NCBI GenBank assembly: GCA_027924585.1
Contig: BSBM01000636.1
Span: forward strand, 3,860,001 to 3,924,000
Source of the DNA: Larix kaempferi
Taxonomy: Eukaryota; Streptophyta; Pinopsida; Pinales; Pinaceae
DNA: 64,000 nucleotides
Direction: 5' to 3'
Shown here: piece by piece, positions 34,535-46,175 of the stretch
Layout: each line of letters starts with the position of its first letter
Position numbering within the stretch: the first letter of the stretch is position 1
Program-made: the position numbers and the translations under genes
Notes under the pieces: model-generated
The model's input: only the letters and a program-made list of their open reading frames with translations
Told to the model about the DNA's origin: nothing
Database searches by the model: none

Positions 34535-34820
34535 TAGTAGTTAAAATTTTTCTCGATGGTAAAATGCTAAAGATACTGCATGCATGTAAAGTCACTCATC
34601 TGACATGAAATGATTGAAGAGGTAAAAGAGACAAGAAATTATAAATAGGCCCATAATCTTCAACAAAGGTTATGTTTTTGATATTAGAATCTTTCTAGAT
34701 GGTGAACTTCTAAAGATAATGCATGCATGTAAAGTCACTTATCTGACATGAAAGGATCGAAGGGGTAAGAGGGACAAGAAATTATAAACAGGCCCAGAAG
34801 CAAGCTTCAACAAAGGTTAT
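34535..34820. repeat. 143-bp duplication leading into the 420-bp array
   Basis: The word TGCATGCATGTAAAGTCAC occurs at 34577 and 34720 inside two diverged copies of about 143 bp. The end of each copy (ACAAGAAATTATAAA, then a GGCCCA word) is also the junction word between units of the adjacent array, so this looks like the older edge of the same array. Confidence 0.7.
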
Positions 34821-36500
34821 GTTTTTGAGAAGTTTTGTTGTTGGCAGTTTTGAAAGACTGACTCAATCTAGGACTATACCTTAATACTATTTGAATATTC
34901 AATTATCTACAAAGTTGAAATTTCATATCGATTGAAAGTTCCTTTCTCTACAAAGTTTTATTCGGAAGATTAACATTGTCTATTGTATTTCTTTGCCTAG
35001 TTTCTAGAATAGTTGTTGGGATACTCTAAATTGTAATTGTTGAACACTATAGAATAGAAACATCATGTACTAATCCATTGCTTTAACTACATGTCATTAC
35101 AAGCTATTGCATGTTGCAATCCATTAAAGGCTCTGAAATTAGAGAAGAGAGGTTGGCCATCATGACCATGATTGGAACCCTTTAGAAAACAAATTTAATA
35201 AGAAATTATAAACAGGCCCAGAAGCTTCAACAAAGGTTATGTTTTTGAGAAGTTTTGTTGTTGGCAGTTTTGAAAGACTGACTCAATCTAGGACTATACC
35301 TTAATACTATTTGAATATTCAATTATCTACAAAGTTGAAATTTCATATAGATTGAAAGTTCCTTTCTCTACAAAGTTGTATTCGAAAGATTAACATTGTC
35401 TATTGCATTTCTTTGCCTAGATTCTAGAATAGTTGTTGGGATACTCTAAATTGTAATTGTTGAACACTATAGAATAGAAACATCATGTATTAATCCATTG
35501 CTTTAATTACATGTCATTACAAGCTATTGCATGTTGCAATCCATTAAAGGCTCTGAAATTAGAGAAGAGATGTTGGCCATCATGACCATGATTGGAACCC
35601 TTTTGAAAACAAATTTAATAAGAAATTATAAACCGGCCCAGAAGCTTCAACAAAGGGTATGTTTTTGAGAAGTTTTGTTGTTGGCAGTTTTGAAAGACTG
35701 ACTCAATCTAGGACTATACCTTAATACTGTTTGAATATTCAATTATCTACAAAGTTGAAATTTCATATAGATTGAAAGTTCCTTTCTCTACAAAGTTGTA
35801 TTCGAAAGATTAACATTGTCTATTGCATTTCTTTGCCTAGATTCTAGAATAGTTGTTGGGATACTCTAAATTGTAATTGTTGAACACTATAGAATAGAAA
35901 CATCATGTATTAATCCATTGCTTTAATTACATGTCATTACAAGCTATTGCATGTTGCAATCCATTAAAGGCTCTGAAATTAGAGAAGAGAGGTTGGCCAT
36001 CATGACCATGATTGGAACCTTTTTGAAAACAAATTTTATAAGAAATTCTAAACCGGTCCAGAAGCTTCAACAAAGGGTATGTTTTTGAGAAGTTTTGTTG
36101 TTGGCAGTTTTGAAAGAAGTTTTGTTGTTGGCAGTTTTGAAAGACTGACTCAATCTAGGACTATACCTTAATACTATTTGAATATTCAATTATCTACTAA
36201 GTTGAAATTTCATATAGATTGAAAGTTCCTTTCTCTACAAAGTTGTATTCGGAAGATTAACATGGTCTATTGCATTTCTTTGCCTAGTTTCTAGAATAGT
36301 TGTTAGGATACTCTAAATTGTAATTGTTGAACACTATAGAATAGAAACATTATGTACTAATCCATTGCTTTAATTACATGTCATTACAAGCCATTGCATG
36401 TTGCAATCCATTAAAGGCTCTGAAATTAGAGAAAAATTAGAGAAGAGAGGTTGGCCATCATGACCATGATTGGAACCCTTTTGAAAACAAATTTAAAAAT
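34801..36500. repeat. 420-bp tandem repeat array, about four units
   Basis: The word GCTTCAACAAAGG recurs at an exact 420-bp spacing (units at about 34801, 35221, 35641 and 36061). Units differ by only a few substitutions. The last unit carries a 27-bp internal duplication near 36117-36143 and an 11-bp one near 36425. Each unit ends with GGCCATCATGACCATGATTG, which contains the dyad ATCATG/CATGAT. No coding potential was seen. Confidence 0.93.
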
Positions 36501-36689
36501 AAATGGGTAATCATATAAATCAACGTGATCAAGAAAAGCATTACTAAAAAGTTTCATGAAAGGATCCTCACTCCTATGTTTGATCTTATTAGGAAATATA
36601 TTGAAGAATTTTGATAAACATGTGTAAAGAAAAACAATGCCAAACAAAATTTAAAATACAACAGTTAACAATGGATCATCACAATGGAT

Positions 36690-37540
36690 CGCCACACTAT
36701 AATGTCCCCATTTTCGGGTTCCCTTGCTCTGCAGTTGGAGATGACTTTATGGGTTTATGTCAGCTTGAACAAAAGAGTAATTTGATATTACCAGTGAGCT
36801 CAGAGGGTTTAGAGGAGTTATATGATGCTCGACCAGGTTCGTTTATCATTTTTCATCATCGAGATCACTCCCGCACTGTTAGATTTCGATTCCGATGCAT
36901 TTCGATCATTCCCGTAAATTGGGAGTATTATTGAGCATTATTTAATGGAGCATTATTTAATGGATTTCACTAAGGTTGTCATTTTAATAAATTATCTAAA
37001 ATAGGTACCTTGGTGTAATAGCTCGTTAGAACCAGGATGGGGAGCTTTAAATGTTGGGAGGATGAAAATGGACTTGTAGTGTTCAAAAATGTTTTAAAAA
37101 AATCAGTTTTTGAGTAAAAGGGCTTAATAAATTAATAAAAGTGGCGTTTGGAGAAAAGTGAATAAAAAGCTTTATAAAGTCATTTATATTTTTAAAGCGG
37201 GGAAAAAGACATATGAATTTATAAAAGGGAGTTGGGCTCATTCTCTCATTCATTCATGATATTTTAGTTTTGAAAAAGGAATTAGAGAGCTCTTGTGGAT
37301 TTTTGCTCTTGGGACAAAAAACCTAAAGGAACATTTGTTTCGGCGGTGAGACTATCCACCCTAACTGACTGCGTGAGGAAAGATCATTCAGATCTTCCAT
37401 TGATATTTATTGCCTTGGAGAAAAACCGAACAATACTTGTAGATCTGTGAAATTTCAAAGAGTTTTCGGTTGTTGAAGGAAGGCGTACTTGTGAAAAAAG
37501 GGTGGGCACTGGTCTTGCATTCTTCTTCCTTTCACTCCAC
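36690..37540 (+). mobile_element. LTR-like region I (fragment)
   Basis: TATA-like TTTATAAAAGGGAG near 37217 follows an AT-rich upstream region with a small duplication GAGCATTATTTAATG (about 36934 and 36950). Downstream are CATTCTCTCATTC and pyrimidine-rich leader-like sequence. A possible start is TGTCCCCATTTTCGGG near 36703. An open frame at 36611-36934 has no recognisable homology. It is cut on the right by LTR G. The LTR call rests on layout alone. Confidence 0.35.
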
Positions 37541-39340
37541 TGTTACATACGGCTAAGAAGAGGGTGACTACACTGTTACGTACAGCCGAGATACCATGAT
37601 TACAGATAAGTTTCAAGTATATTTTTGAGCCAATCCTTTACTGATTTTGATGAGATCAATTGATGATGAGCAGTATGTTAATGATCACTCTTACACATTC
37701 AGTGGATCCAGTTCTTGTACACTTACAGTCTCATGCCAGGACTAAGCCCCATGACCCTAGTTCGGTGACTAAGTTAGCCATTCTTATATCATCCAGAGAA
37801 GATTGATGTCAGTACGCATGGTGTATTATGATGCATTGCTTCAGTGTGATTCAGGTTGTTTAGATCAGGGACCCAGGTATATGATCCAACAGGTATATGA
37901 TTGGTGCATTTGGGTTGCTGATGTGCTCTTTCCTTTATCTAGGTGGTTTATGACTGGGTATGAGATGATTGTTTGTTCGCTTTATCTTATGATGATTTCT
38001 TGTTTTCTAGAGTAGAAGTAGTCAATTACTATGAGTAGGAGGTTCTCATGTATACTCATTGGTCATATCGTTACTTTATGAAGTACAAACTTGTTCATTC
38101 CCTTATTTTTGGGCCTTTGTTATCCATGGCATCATCAGTCACTTTTTCGTCCATCCGTTACCTTCCAGTTTTGTTTCATCCCGACTTACACCTTAACTAG
38201 TAGTCTCGAGGACTAACCCCACCTAGACCTCTGTGTTGGATAGATTCCTTGTTTGCATTGTGTCTCGGCTCTGGAGTATGTGATTTTAATCACAGTGATT
38301 GTTCTCCTCTAGTCCTCGAAACCAAGTATTCCTACAAATAGTGTTGCTAAACACTAGAGCATTGGATCTTAAATGCTATATCTAAAGGAGTGCTAAGTCA
38401 ACAAAAAAAGTGTTGCTAAACACTACCATGCATATCTATATTAACTAGTCAGTGGCCAAAGGATGAGCACTTATCCTTGTTTGATGTAAGGCCATTTGTC
38501 CCACAGGGAAAGAGGGTGGTTACTCCATCTCACCTATGGACGGTGACGGGAAATGGAAGTCATACCGAGTCATATTTGAAGCCCAAAAGGATTTCAGGGC
38601 ACCTGCTTTTGGAGGTTGACTAGTGAAAATCTTTAAAGTGAAATAAATGATAAATCTCAAGTGAGAAAAGGTGACAAATAAATAAATTGCTAAAAGGTTT
38701 CTTGTCTAGAGTCTATTGGAAGCATTCTTATCACTCTACCCATTTGTGAGACACCGCCATCCCTTGTGTTATTTTCTATCCAACATATGTGTAGGTGGTT
38801 CCCCTAGTTCCTTCATCCAAGAGATTGTAGTGTTGAGGTTGTCAAGTCTTTCCCCTAGCCTAGCCTTTGTTTTTCCACCCTCAACCATGGTTAGCAAATT
38901 GTTCCAGTCTGTAAACGAGTATACATTTGAGATTCCTGTTTATAGTGGTTAGCTACTTTGATCTAGACTTATCTTGGTTATATTATTTACATGCTTGTGC
39001 CAATTAAACATCATTTTATGCTTTAGTCTAGATACTGATATAATTGAAGGAGCATATCTCATCCATTTGTACTTGCAACAACATTTATTTATGGTTTGGA
39101 TTATTGTTTTGATCATTTTTTACTTGGTCCACCCAGTTTGACCAAGTCAACCGCAAGGTCTGGGATGACTTTGGGCAGACAATACTCGAGATAGATTATT
39201 CATGGCCCATATGTGTCCATTAGATGGTTCCATGCTTCAGATGGCAGTTTCAAATGATGGTTTGATGGATTATTATTATTATTTACAAGCCATTATTTTA
39301 TTATTCCGGGCATGGCTGAGCTTACAGAGCTATCACTTGA
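37541..39340 (+). mobile_element. LTR G, truncated (diverged relative of the D family)
   Basis: Begins at TGTTACATACGG (37541) or TGTTACGTACAGCCGAG (37574), two similar starts 33 bp apart. It then follows the D LTR order: an AGGTATATGATCC word near 37876, a GTACACTCATTGGT-type word near 38051, GTGTCTCGGCTCTG near 38260, AAACACACT-type words and CAGTTTGACCAAGTCAACC near 39130. It has no right end; near 39340 it meets D-prime head-on. No target duplication could be assigned. Confidence 0.6.
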
Positions 39341-40767
39341 TGGTCTGAAACCTGTACCTGCAGCATGGGACCACCTGGTGGGTAGTGTAAGACCATATAT
39401 CATCAATCTCTATTGTCATTGGTCTAATGCATCACATGTCCTGTGGTTGACTTGGTCAAACTGGGTTTGACCAGGTCAAACTGACCCATAATATGATTCA
39501 AGCTAAAACATCAAAATGTTTCAAGTGTAATTGGTTATGACATGCTTCATTAATCATTCAAATAGAAAGATTATAAACATAAGTAGTACTAGACTGGCGG
39601 TTTAAAACAAGATATTCAATATAAACTTCATTAATTATTATTGCTTAGAACAGAACCTCTATGATATACTCACTTCATGGCTGTGATCAATTTGCTAGTA
39701 ATGGGTGAGGGTTGATAAATGCACGACTAGGCTGAGGGATGACTGTACAAGCTTTACACTGTGATACTTTGGATGTAGGAAATGGGATACACACTAAAGC
39801 ATATGCTGGACAAGCAATAACACAGGGGATGGCAGTGTCTCACAAATGGGTAAGCTGTTTGGGAAGTGCTTATTCAACCTTGACAAATGTCTACAACTTA
39901 CATCCAAGCTGACTCAGCTCCATGAGGATATTTTCTAGAGCCTCCATGACTAGGTGTCCGGTTAATCGTAACTTGAGACTCTAGGGGATACTTAGAATTA
40001 GTTATCCCTTGGTCCACTCATATCACAACCCGCAGGCTAATGAGGAATAAATCATTACATTCAAATAAGGTCAGCAATCATTGGATTTAGCATTGATTAA
40101 AACCATTTATTTATTTGGACCTTTTCATTTAATTTCCATGGCCAATAGTCTTTATATTTGGAATTTGTTTATCCATTGCTTTTATTTGGCCTCAAGATAT
40201 CCCTTCAAGGGGATTTACATTTCATTCATTTCCACAGCCTTCCATTCATCGTGTGTTTAGAAACACATTCTAGAATGGGCTTTCATATAATATATACAAT
40301 AAGTTTCCAAATATAATGTAATGATGGTAGTACTATCTGCTTCAGGTCTAGCCAACACAACTTAGGCAACTCAGTGCCGAGACACAGTAAACAAGGAACC
40401 TCATCCAACAAAGAGGCTAAAGTGGGGAATTCCTCCACATCACAGGTTAAGATGTAAGTCAGGGTAAGACTAAACTAGAAGGTAGCGGATGGATGCGGAA
40501 AGAGAAAATGATGCCAAGACTAGCAAGCCATATAATGGTGGGAATGATCACCTCCATTCTCCTAAGGAGAGTAAAACCAATGAGCATACACAAAAACTTC
40601 ATTATTCTGAGCAAACGAGACTATATAGATATAAATAATCAACCATGTCCATAATATATAAATAGACCACTAGGTCATGATCACAACATGTTAAATCAAG
40701 CTACAAGAATGACCAACAAAGAAATAGTAAACCAATACACAAACCATATACCTTCCTGATCATATAC
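39341..40767 (-). mobile_element. LTR D-prime, internal part (split by solo LTR D)
   Basis: On the minus strand this continues the LTR that starts at 45601. Words shared with D in the same order: GGTATATGATCAGG, ACTCTCCTTAGG, GTGTCTCGGCACTGAG, CCATTTGTGAGACACTGCC and GACCAAGTCAACCACAGG. It is truncated at about 39340, where it faces G. The insertion of D at 40768 left ATACC on both sides. Confidence 0.65.
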
Positions 40768-43700
40768 CTGTTATCACGTATATAGTAGCCGGGCTACCAT
40801 ACATTATTTTTCTGATGCTAGTACACTATTCAGCTAGTTCCCTTACATTTGAGATGCTGAGATGAGCATCTATATTGGATCACTATCAGATTGTGGACAG
40901 TAGTATATATTCCCCATGCCATGACTAAGTCTCAGGAGACTCAGAGAGATGACCAATGTAGCCGTTATACCATTGGTACAGAGCAGTCAGTAGTGCCCAG
41001 AGCTACAGCAGCAGTTTCAGAGGACAGATGATGGTACAGGTTGATGAGCAGTCAGGTATATGACTCAGCAGGTATATCATTGTGTTACGGTTATATTGCT
41101 TGTATATTTATTCTTATAGCATGTCTTAGCACTTAGTGTCATGATCTGGCGATCATATAGATATATGGACCTGGTTGAAGCTTATTATATATATTATATT
41201 GTCCCTACTAAGACTTAGAAGTTCACTATTCATACTCATTGGTCTTACCCTCCTTAGGGAGAATAGAGGTGATCATTCCACCATACCTTGGCTTGCTAGT
41301 GTCGGCTCCATTATTCATTGTCTTCATCCATCCATTTCCTACCTTTTAGTTTATCACCATGACTTACTACTTGACTAATGACATGGAGGATCTTTTCCCC
41401 ACTGTAGCCTCTGTATTGGATGAGCTTCCCTGTTTATTGTGTCTCGGCTCTGAGTTGGTGACAAAATTTACCTATGGTGAGTTGGAGTTCCTTGGAATTC
41501 CCCCTAGTCACTAAAGTTGTGTTGGCTAAACCTGAAACTTTTAGTGCTTCCATGAATACAAAATCTAGAAAATGAAATGCTATATCTTGTATGAAAATCC
41601 CATTCATGCAATGTGTTTCTAAACACACATGAGTGAAAGGCATGCCAAATGAAAATGGCCATGAAAATAAAATGTTATATCTTTTGGTAATGTAAATACC
41701 TAGGTAAACAAGCTGTCCATGACACACCTAGAAGTGCTCAGGTAAACAAGTGCCTTAAAAACACACCTGCAGCAGAAAGCCTAAAATAAATGTAAATCTA
41801 TGCAATGTGTTTATAAACACACATAGACCAAGGCTATGGAAACTTCAGGCCCAAAAAGCAATGGAACTTAAATGCTATATCAAAACAATTGCTGGCCTTA
41901 TTTGTATTATGGATTGTGCGCATCTGTTAAAGGTGAATAAACCCTCTTTGAACAACTCATCCATTTGTGAGACACTGCCATTCCCTGTGTTGTTGCTCAT
42001 TCAGTATATACTATGGTGTGTATTTCCTGTCCCTTTGCCAAAGTGTCACAAAGTTAAGTCAGTCAAGTCATCCCTTAGCCTAGCCAGTTATTTTAGCCTT
42101 CACCCTTCACTAGCAAATTGATCACAGCTATGAAGTGAGTATGATCTTGAAAGTCTAAGTCTAAGTAATAATAGTAATTAATTACATTATATATTTGGAT
42201 TTAGATCGCCAGTAATGATTACTTCGTGTTATAATTGTTATTTGAATAAGTTGTAGAGCATGCATTAACCTTTGACACTTTGCAGCAGCTTCTGATGATG
42301 GTCTGAGGTATATTTGGTCGTGTTGACTTGGTTAGACCCAGTTTGACCAAGGTCAACCATAGGACATGAGATGGTTGGACCTTATGATGATATGGATAGA
42401 TGATATATGGTCTATGTACACATACATGATGATTCTATGCAGCAGCTACAGGGTTATGATGATGATTCATGGTTTACAGCAGTGTTTGATCATTTAAAGA
42501 TTATTATTATTTGACCTGTTCCAATATATTGGATATATATATTGATCATCCAGAGACTCATATGGTGTATGAGTACACATCTTGGATGGATTTGGACCTT
42601 CTAAGTCCGATGAGACAGTTTGTCTTCAGTTCCGGGCACTTACAGTGATGATTGAGCCTCAGTAGGCTATCCCAGTGCAGTTTTGGTCTGTCGGAGGCCC
42701 TGTCAGAGCAGATGTGATTTTTATCCGGTTGACCTAGGGCGCTGTGCTTGGAGGGGGTGGTCCAGCCACTTGTTTTTACCATATTATCCCCCTCCCAGAC
42801 ACATTGGTGCCCTCACCTTGACAGCACAGGAAATCCAGGAGGCAGTTTGGGGCAGTTTCACGCTTCCCGAGGCATTTCAGGATTGGTAGAAATGGCTATT
42901 GAGGAAATCGATTTGGGCTACTAAGGCAATGTTATGGCATGGGATGATCAATGATGATAGGTCGATGTCTTCCACACCTCCTCCAGCAGTTTCAGCTTCA
43001 TCGGGGGCCGCATCCATCACTTATGGCACTTTCTGTTGATTTCTGAGGTCTTTTGAGGCCTACGATTTGACCATAGAGGCACGATTTTGTATATTGAGGA
43101 CTATTTTATTATTATTGTGCTATGGGGATTGACCAAGGGTGGCTAAAATTATCCCTTGGACCCACCATAAGCTTCTTATTATATTTTGTCATCATGATTT
43201 GGTGGGATTCCCCTCTTCTAGGGAGATTTTGTCCACTCATATTATATTTTATTAGTGATCCATGTATTTTATTGTTGAGCTCATCTCAACCATTGATTAG
43301 ACATTTGTATCTTTTAATCTTAGCCACTCATTCAAAAAGTGCTTAGGATTTTGATGCCTCTCCTTCCTATTTAAAGGAGAGAGCTTCTCATTGTAAGGGG
43401 TCTTTGGCTCTTGTATTATTGGTATAGAAAAACTTTCTTGTGGAAATTCTTATGGTCTCTTTTGCATCTGGTGTTCTTAGATGGTGATTGGAAAGTCTAT
43501 TGCAACCTAGCATTTGGAATTTGTGGTAAGATCTATCTATTTTGGAAATCATTGTCTTGTCTACAGGAGGGTGACTTCAACAAGGGCGATTTTGCAAGGC
43601 TTCTTCAAATCGACTTTCTTGGCATTTGCTTGTATCAGGGGGTTATCATTAGCATCATTGTGATCTATGCTATCTTTCTGTTACTTCTCTTGTGGCATTA

Positions 43701-45316
43701 GTCTTAACTCTTGATTACATCATATTGTTGACGTTTGTTGTGTAGGAGAGAGGGCGCATTGGCTTCTTGGACTAAATCGATTGCATAGAAAACTACCTCA
43801 AAGCTTCTCAAATTGATCGGGTTTGCATAGATCATCATCATCAAGGCATCTACAAGGTTACCCAGGTAAGATCCACAGGTTTGTTTCTCTTATCTTGATC
43901 CAATCCATTGACATGGCTCATAAATTGATAAAACCCTAATTACTTCAAAACCCTCATTTTACATTTTTTCAGATCTACTAAGATCTAGTGGGTTGTTGGG
44001 TATAATATTGAAAACCCACCTCTATAACATCCACGGCATCCCGGATCTATAGTTTGGTGAGGATTGGCTTCCATTTGACCCTCTTCCCAAGCCAAATTAG
44101 CTTCTCTAAGCAAGGGCGCACTTCTTGGTGAGGGTGAGTTGACCTAGATCTAGTTGATGGGTAGTTGAGATCCCGCTTGTTTCATGATCCACACATCCAA
44201 TAACCTACCCCCAAATTGTCACTTTTCTGATTTCCACCTTGTGGGCCCTATTCCTCATTTTAAGGGATTTAATCCCCATTTTGGACCACTTGGTATCTTT
44301 AAACTCAGATCTAGTAATATCTAGCCATCGGATTGCCGTGAAATTGTAGATCCAAACTCCCCATTGATCAACCTACTTGGATCTAAAGTTTGGATGCTAT
44401 CAGACTTGTCTTGACTCACTTAACCCACATTTTAGCCTCCTTGGGTAAAGTCGCACCACCTTGGAGAAGGGAGTTGTCCCACTTCTAGGACGTGGGTACT
44501 TGAGATTTCAGTGGATTTGGAATGAGAATAATTCAAAACCTAGGTCTAGTAGGTCACCTTGTCAAATCTTGCCTTGGGGATAGCATTCCTTGTTTTAAGG
44601 AATTGTGGTCCACTTTGGTCAAACCTAGATCTAAACCTATTCATCCATCAAGACTTTAATTGCCCACTTGTCTCATGCAATAGGAGTCCTTAACCACAAG
44701 TTAACCTTACTTTGACTCCATTATCCCAATTCCCAAGGCAATGGTTTCTCTCCAAGTCAATTCGACTTTCCTAGATTGTTGGATTAACTTGTGGTTTGAC
44801 CTTAGTGTGGTGAACTAAACCCTTGATGCCATCATGTATCATGATCAAGCTTGTCACTTGTACTAGTTAGCCCCAATTCAACCCCTAAACTACCCTGCAT
44901 TGGACACAGTTCCCAAGGCAGTGGATTTTCTCACATTGACTAGTACTCTAATCCCGGATCGTATCTTTAATTATTATAGGTCACTCTCACATCAACAATG
45001 AACTAAAGCTATACTCATTGAACCCCTCACTTGTCTTGTGACTTCATCCTAAGGTCTAGGATGAACCATACACCTTACTTCACTTAGAATCATTTTGATT
45101 TGGTGTCTTGGTTTTGATCTCTCCTGTCGGGAGTAGATCGGGTCTCCCCCTTTGTTGTCTGGGCTAGACAACATAAAGTGAAGGTTGCCTCGACTGGCGT
45201 GACAACCATATATTGGAGGTCGAGGTGATCGTGGTTGCACCTTTTGAGTTGCCCTTCCCTATTGCCATCCATGAGTGGATACATCCATAGGGGTAACTAC
45301 AGTTTAGGTGATAACA
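40768..45316 (+). mobile_element. Solo LTR D (4.55 kb)
   Basis: Begins TGTTATCACGTATATAG and ends TTTAGGTGATAACA, with a perfect target duplication ATACC at 40763-40767 and 45317-45321. No interior. It sits inside the opposite-strand relative D-prime. TATA box at 43368, splice-donor-like CAG-GTAAGATC at 43866, diverged U5 repeats at about 44020-44560 and a U5 hairpin at 45247-45298. It is the most complete D-type LTR here and the reference for deletions in D1 and K. Confidence 0.92.
43368..43377 (+). promoter_or_regulatory. TATA box of the D LTR
   Basis: TATTTAAAGG followed by AGAGAGCTTCTCATTGTAAG. Identical layout in D1 (28961) and K (62575). CCACTCATTCAAAAAGTG, a partial inverted repeat, lies about 40 bp upstream. 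Confidence 0.6.
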
Positions 45317-45321
45317 ATACC

Positions 45322-45601
45322 TGTACCACACATCTGAATCATCAACTATCAATTGGAAACTACTGCTGTACATCTGGGCATTGCATACTGCTTTGTATGG
45401 AAAAAATGGCTACATCGGTCAACAAATCTTTGTTTCCTGAGACTCAGTCATGGCATAAGGATATATTGCCTGCTCATAAAATAGGAGTGATCCTGATATA
45501 GATGCTCATCTCAAGCATCTCAATGTAAAGGACTGGCTGAAAAAAAGACTGGAATCTGATCTGAAGAATATGGTATCCAAGCTACTATATATGTGATAAC
45601 A
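45322..45601 (-). mobile_element. LTR D-prime, start
   Basis: On the minus strand it begins TGTTATCACATATATAGTAG at 45601, directly abutting gag coding sequence. It continues to 45322, where solo LTR D interrupts it, and resumes at 40767. The adjacent bases 45602-45606 (GTACC on the minus strand) would be its target duplication, but the other end is lost. Confidence 0.75.
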
Positions 45602-46175
45602 GGTACCACACAAATTGATCAAGCTCTAAATATAAGGATGCAATAGTTACCTTCTGCAAAGTTGGAACCTGGTTTAGATCAAAGAACTGCTCCATCTGGA
45701 ATACCCATGTTATTGGATCATTGCCATCAAACTTTCTCATGTCAATCTTGGGAAGTTGGGTACCCCTTGGTGACCATCCTTGATTATTTCCATTATTAGA
45801 ATCATTTCCTCTTGGAATATTCTTATTCGTGGAATGTCTTTCAACATGCACCTTATCTTTATCCTCCCGAGTATCATGGAACACATCATCCTCGGGAGAA
45901 GGAGTATCCTTTGAATTTTGTATGAGATTAGCAATATTTTCCATTTGTTCCATCAATCCTTTCATATTTTCTTCCATCTTATTATCCATATGTTTCATCA
46001 ACTTCGCCTCTAAATTAACTAAATCAACTTCTTTCATAGATCCTTTAATCATCTGTTCCAACTGCGACACTCGAAAAGATAGGTCTTCCCTTTCATCGTA
46101 TGTTGGGGATGACTCCTTAGGTGGTTTGAGTGGAGTGTGAGTTTTTGCACTTCCTTTTGGTGGAATTAGGAACAA
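45602..46175 (-). pseudogene. Truncated Ty3/gypsy gag (N-terminal part)
   Basis: 191 codons remain on the minus strand from an ATG at 46175. Residues 30-88 or so form a heptad-rich coiled coil (VSQLEQMI, NLEAKLMKHMDNKMEENM). A polar linker follows, then the start of a capsid domain with PKIDMRKFDGNDPITWVFQM and TIASLYLELDQFVWY. PK.D...FDG..P..W......F is the standard opening of plant gypsy gag proteins that assemble cytoplasmic particles. The frame is cut at FVWY by the D-prime LTR. Protease, reverse transcriptase and integrase are absent. It is a different gag type from the A/E and B ORFs and may come from an autonomous element. Confidence 0.8.

Noticed and set aside
36611-36934. 107-codon plus-strand open frame
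   Set aside because: No recognisable domain, and it overlaps an LTR-like promoter region. Likely chance.
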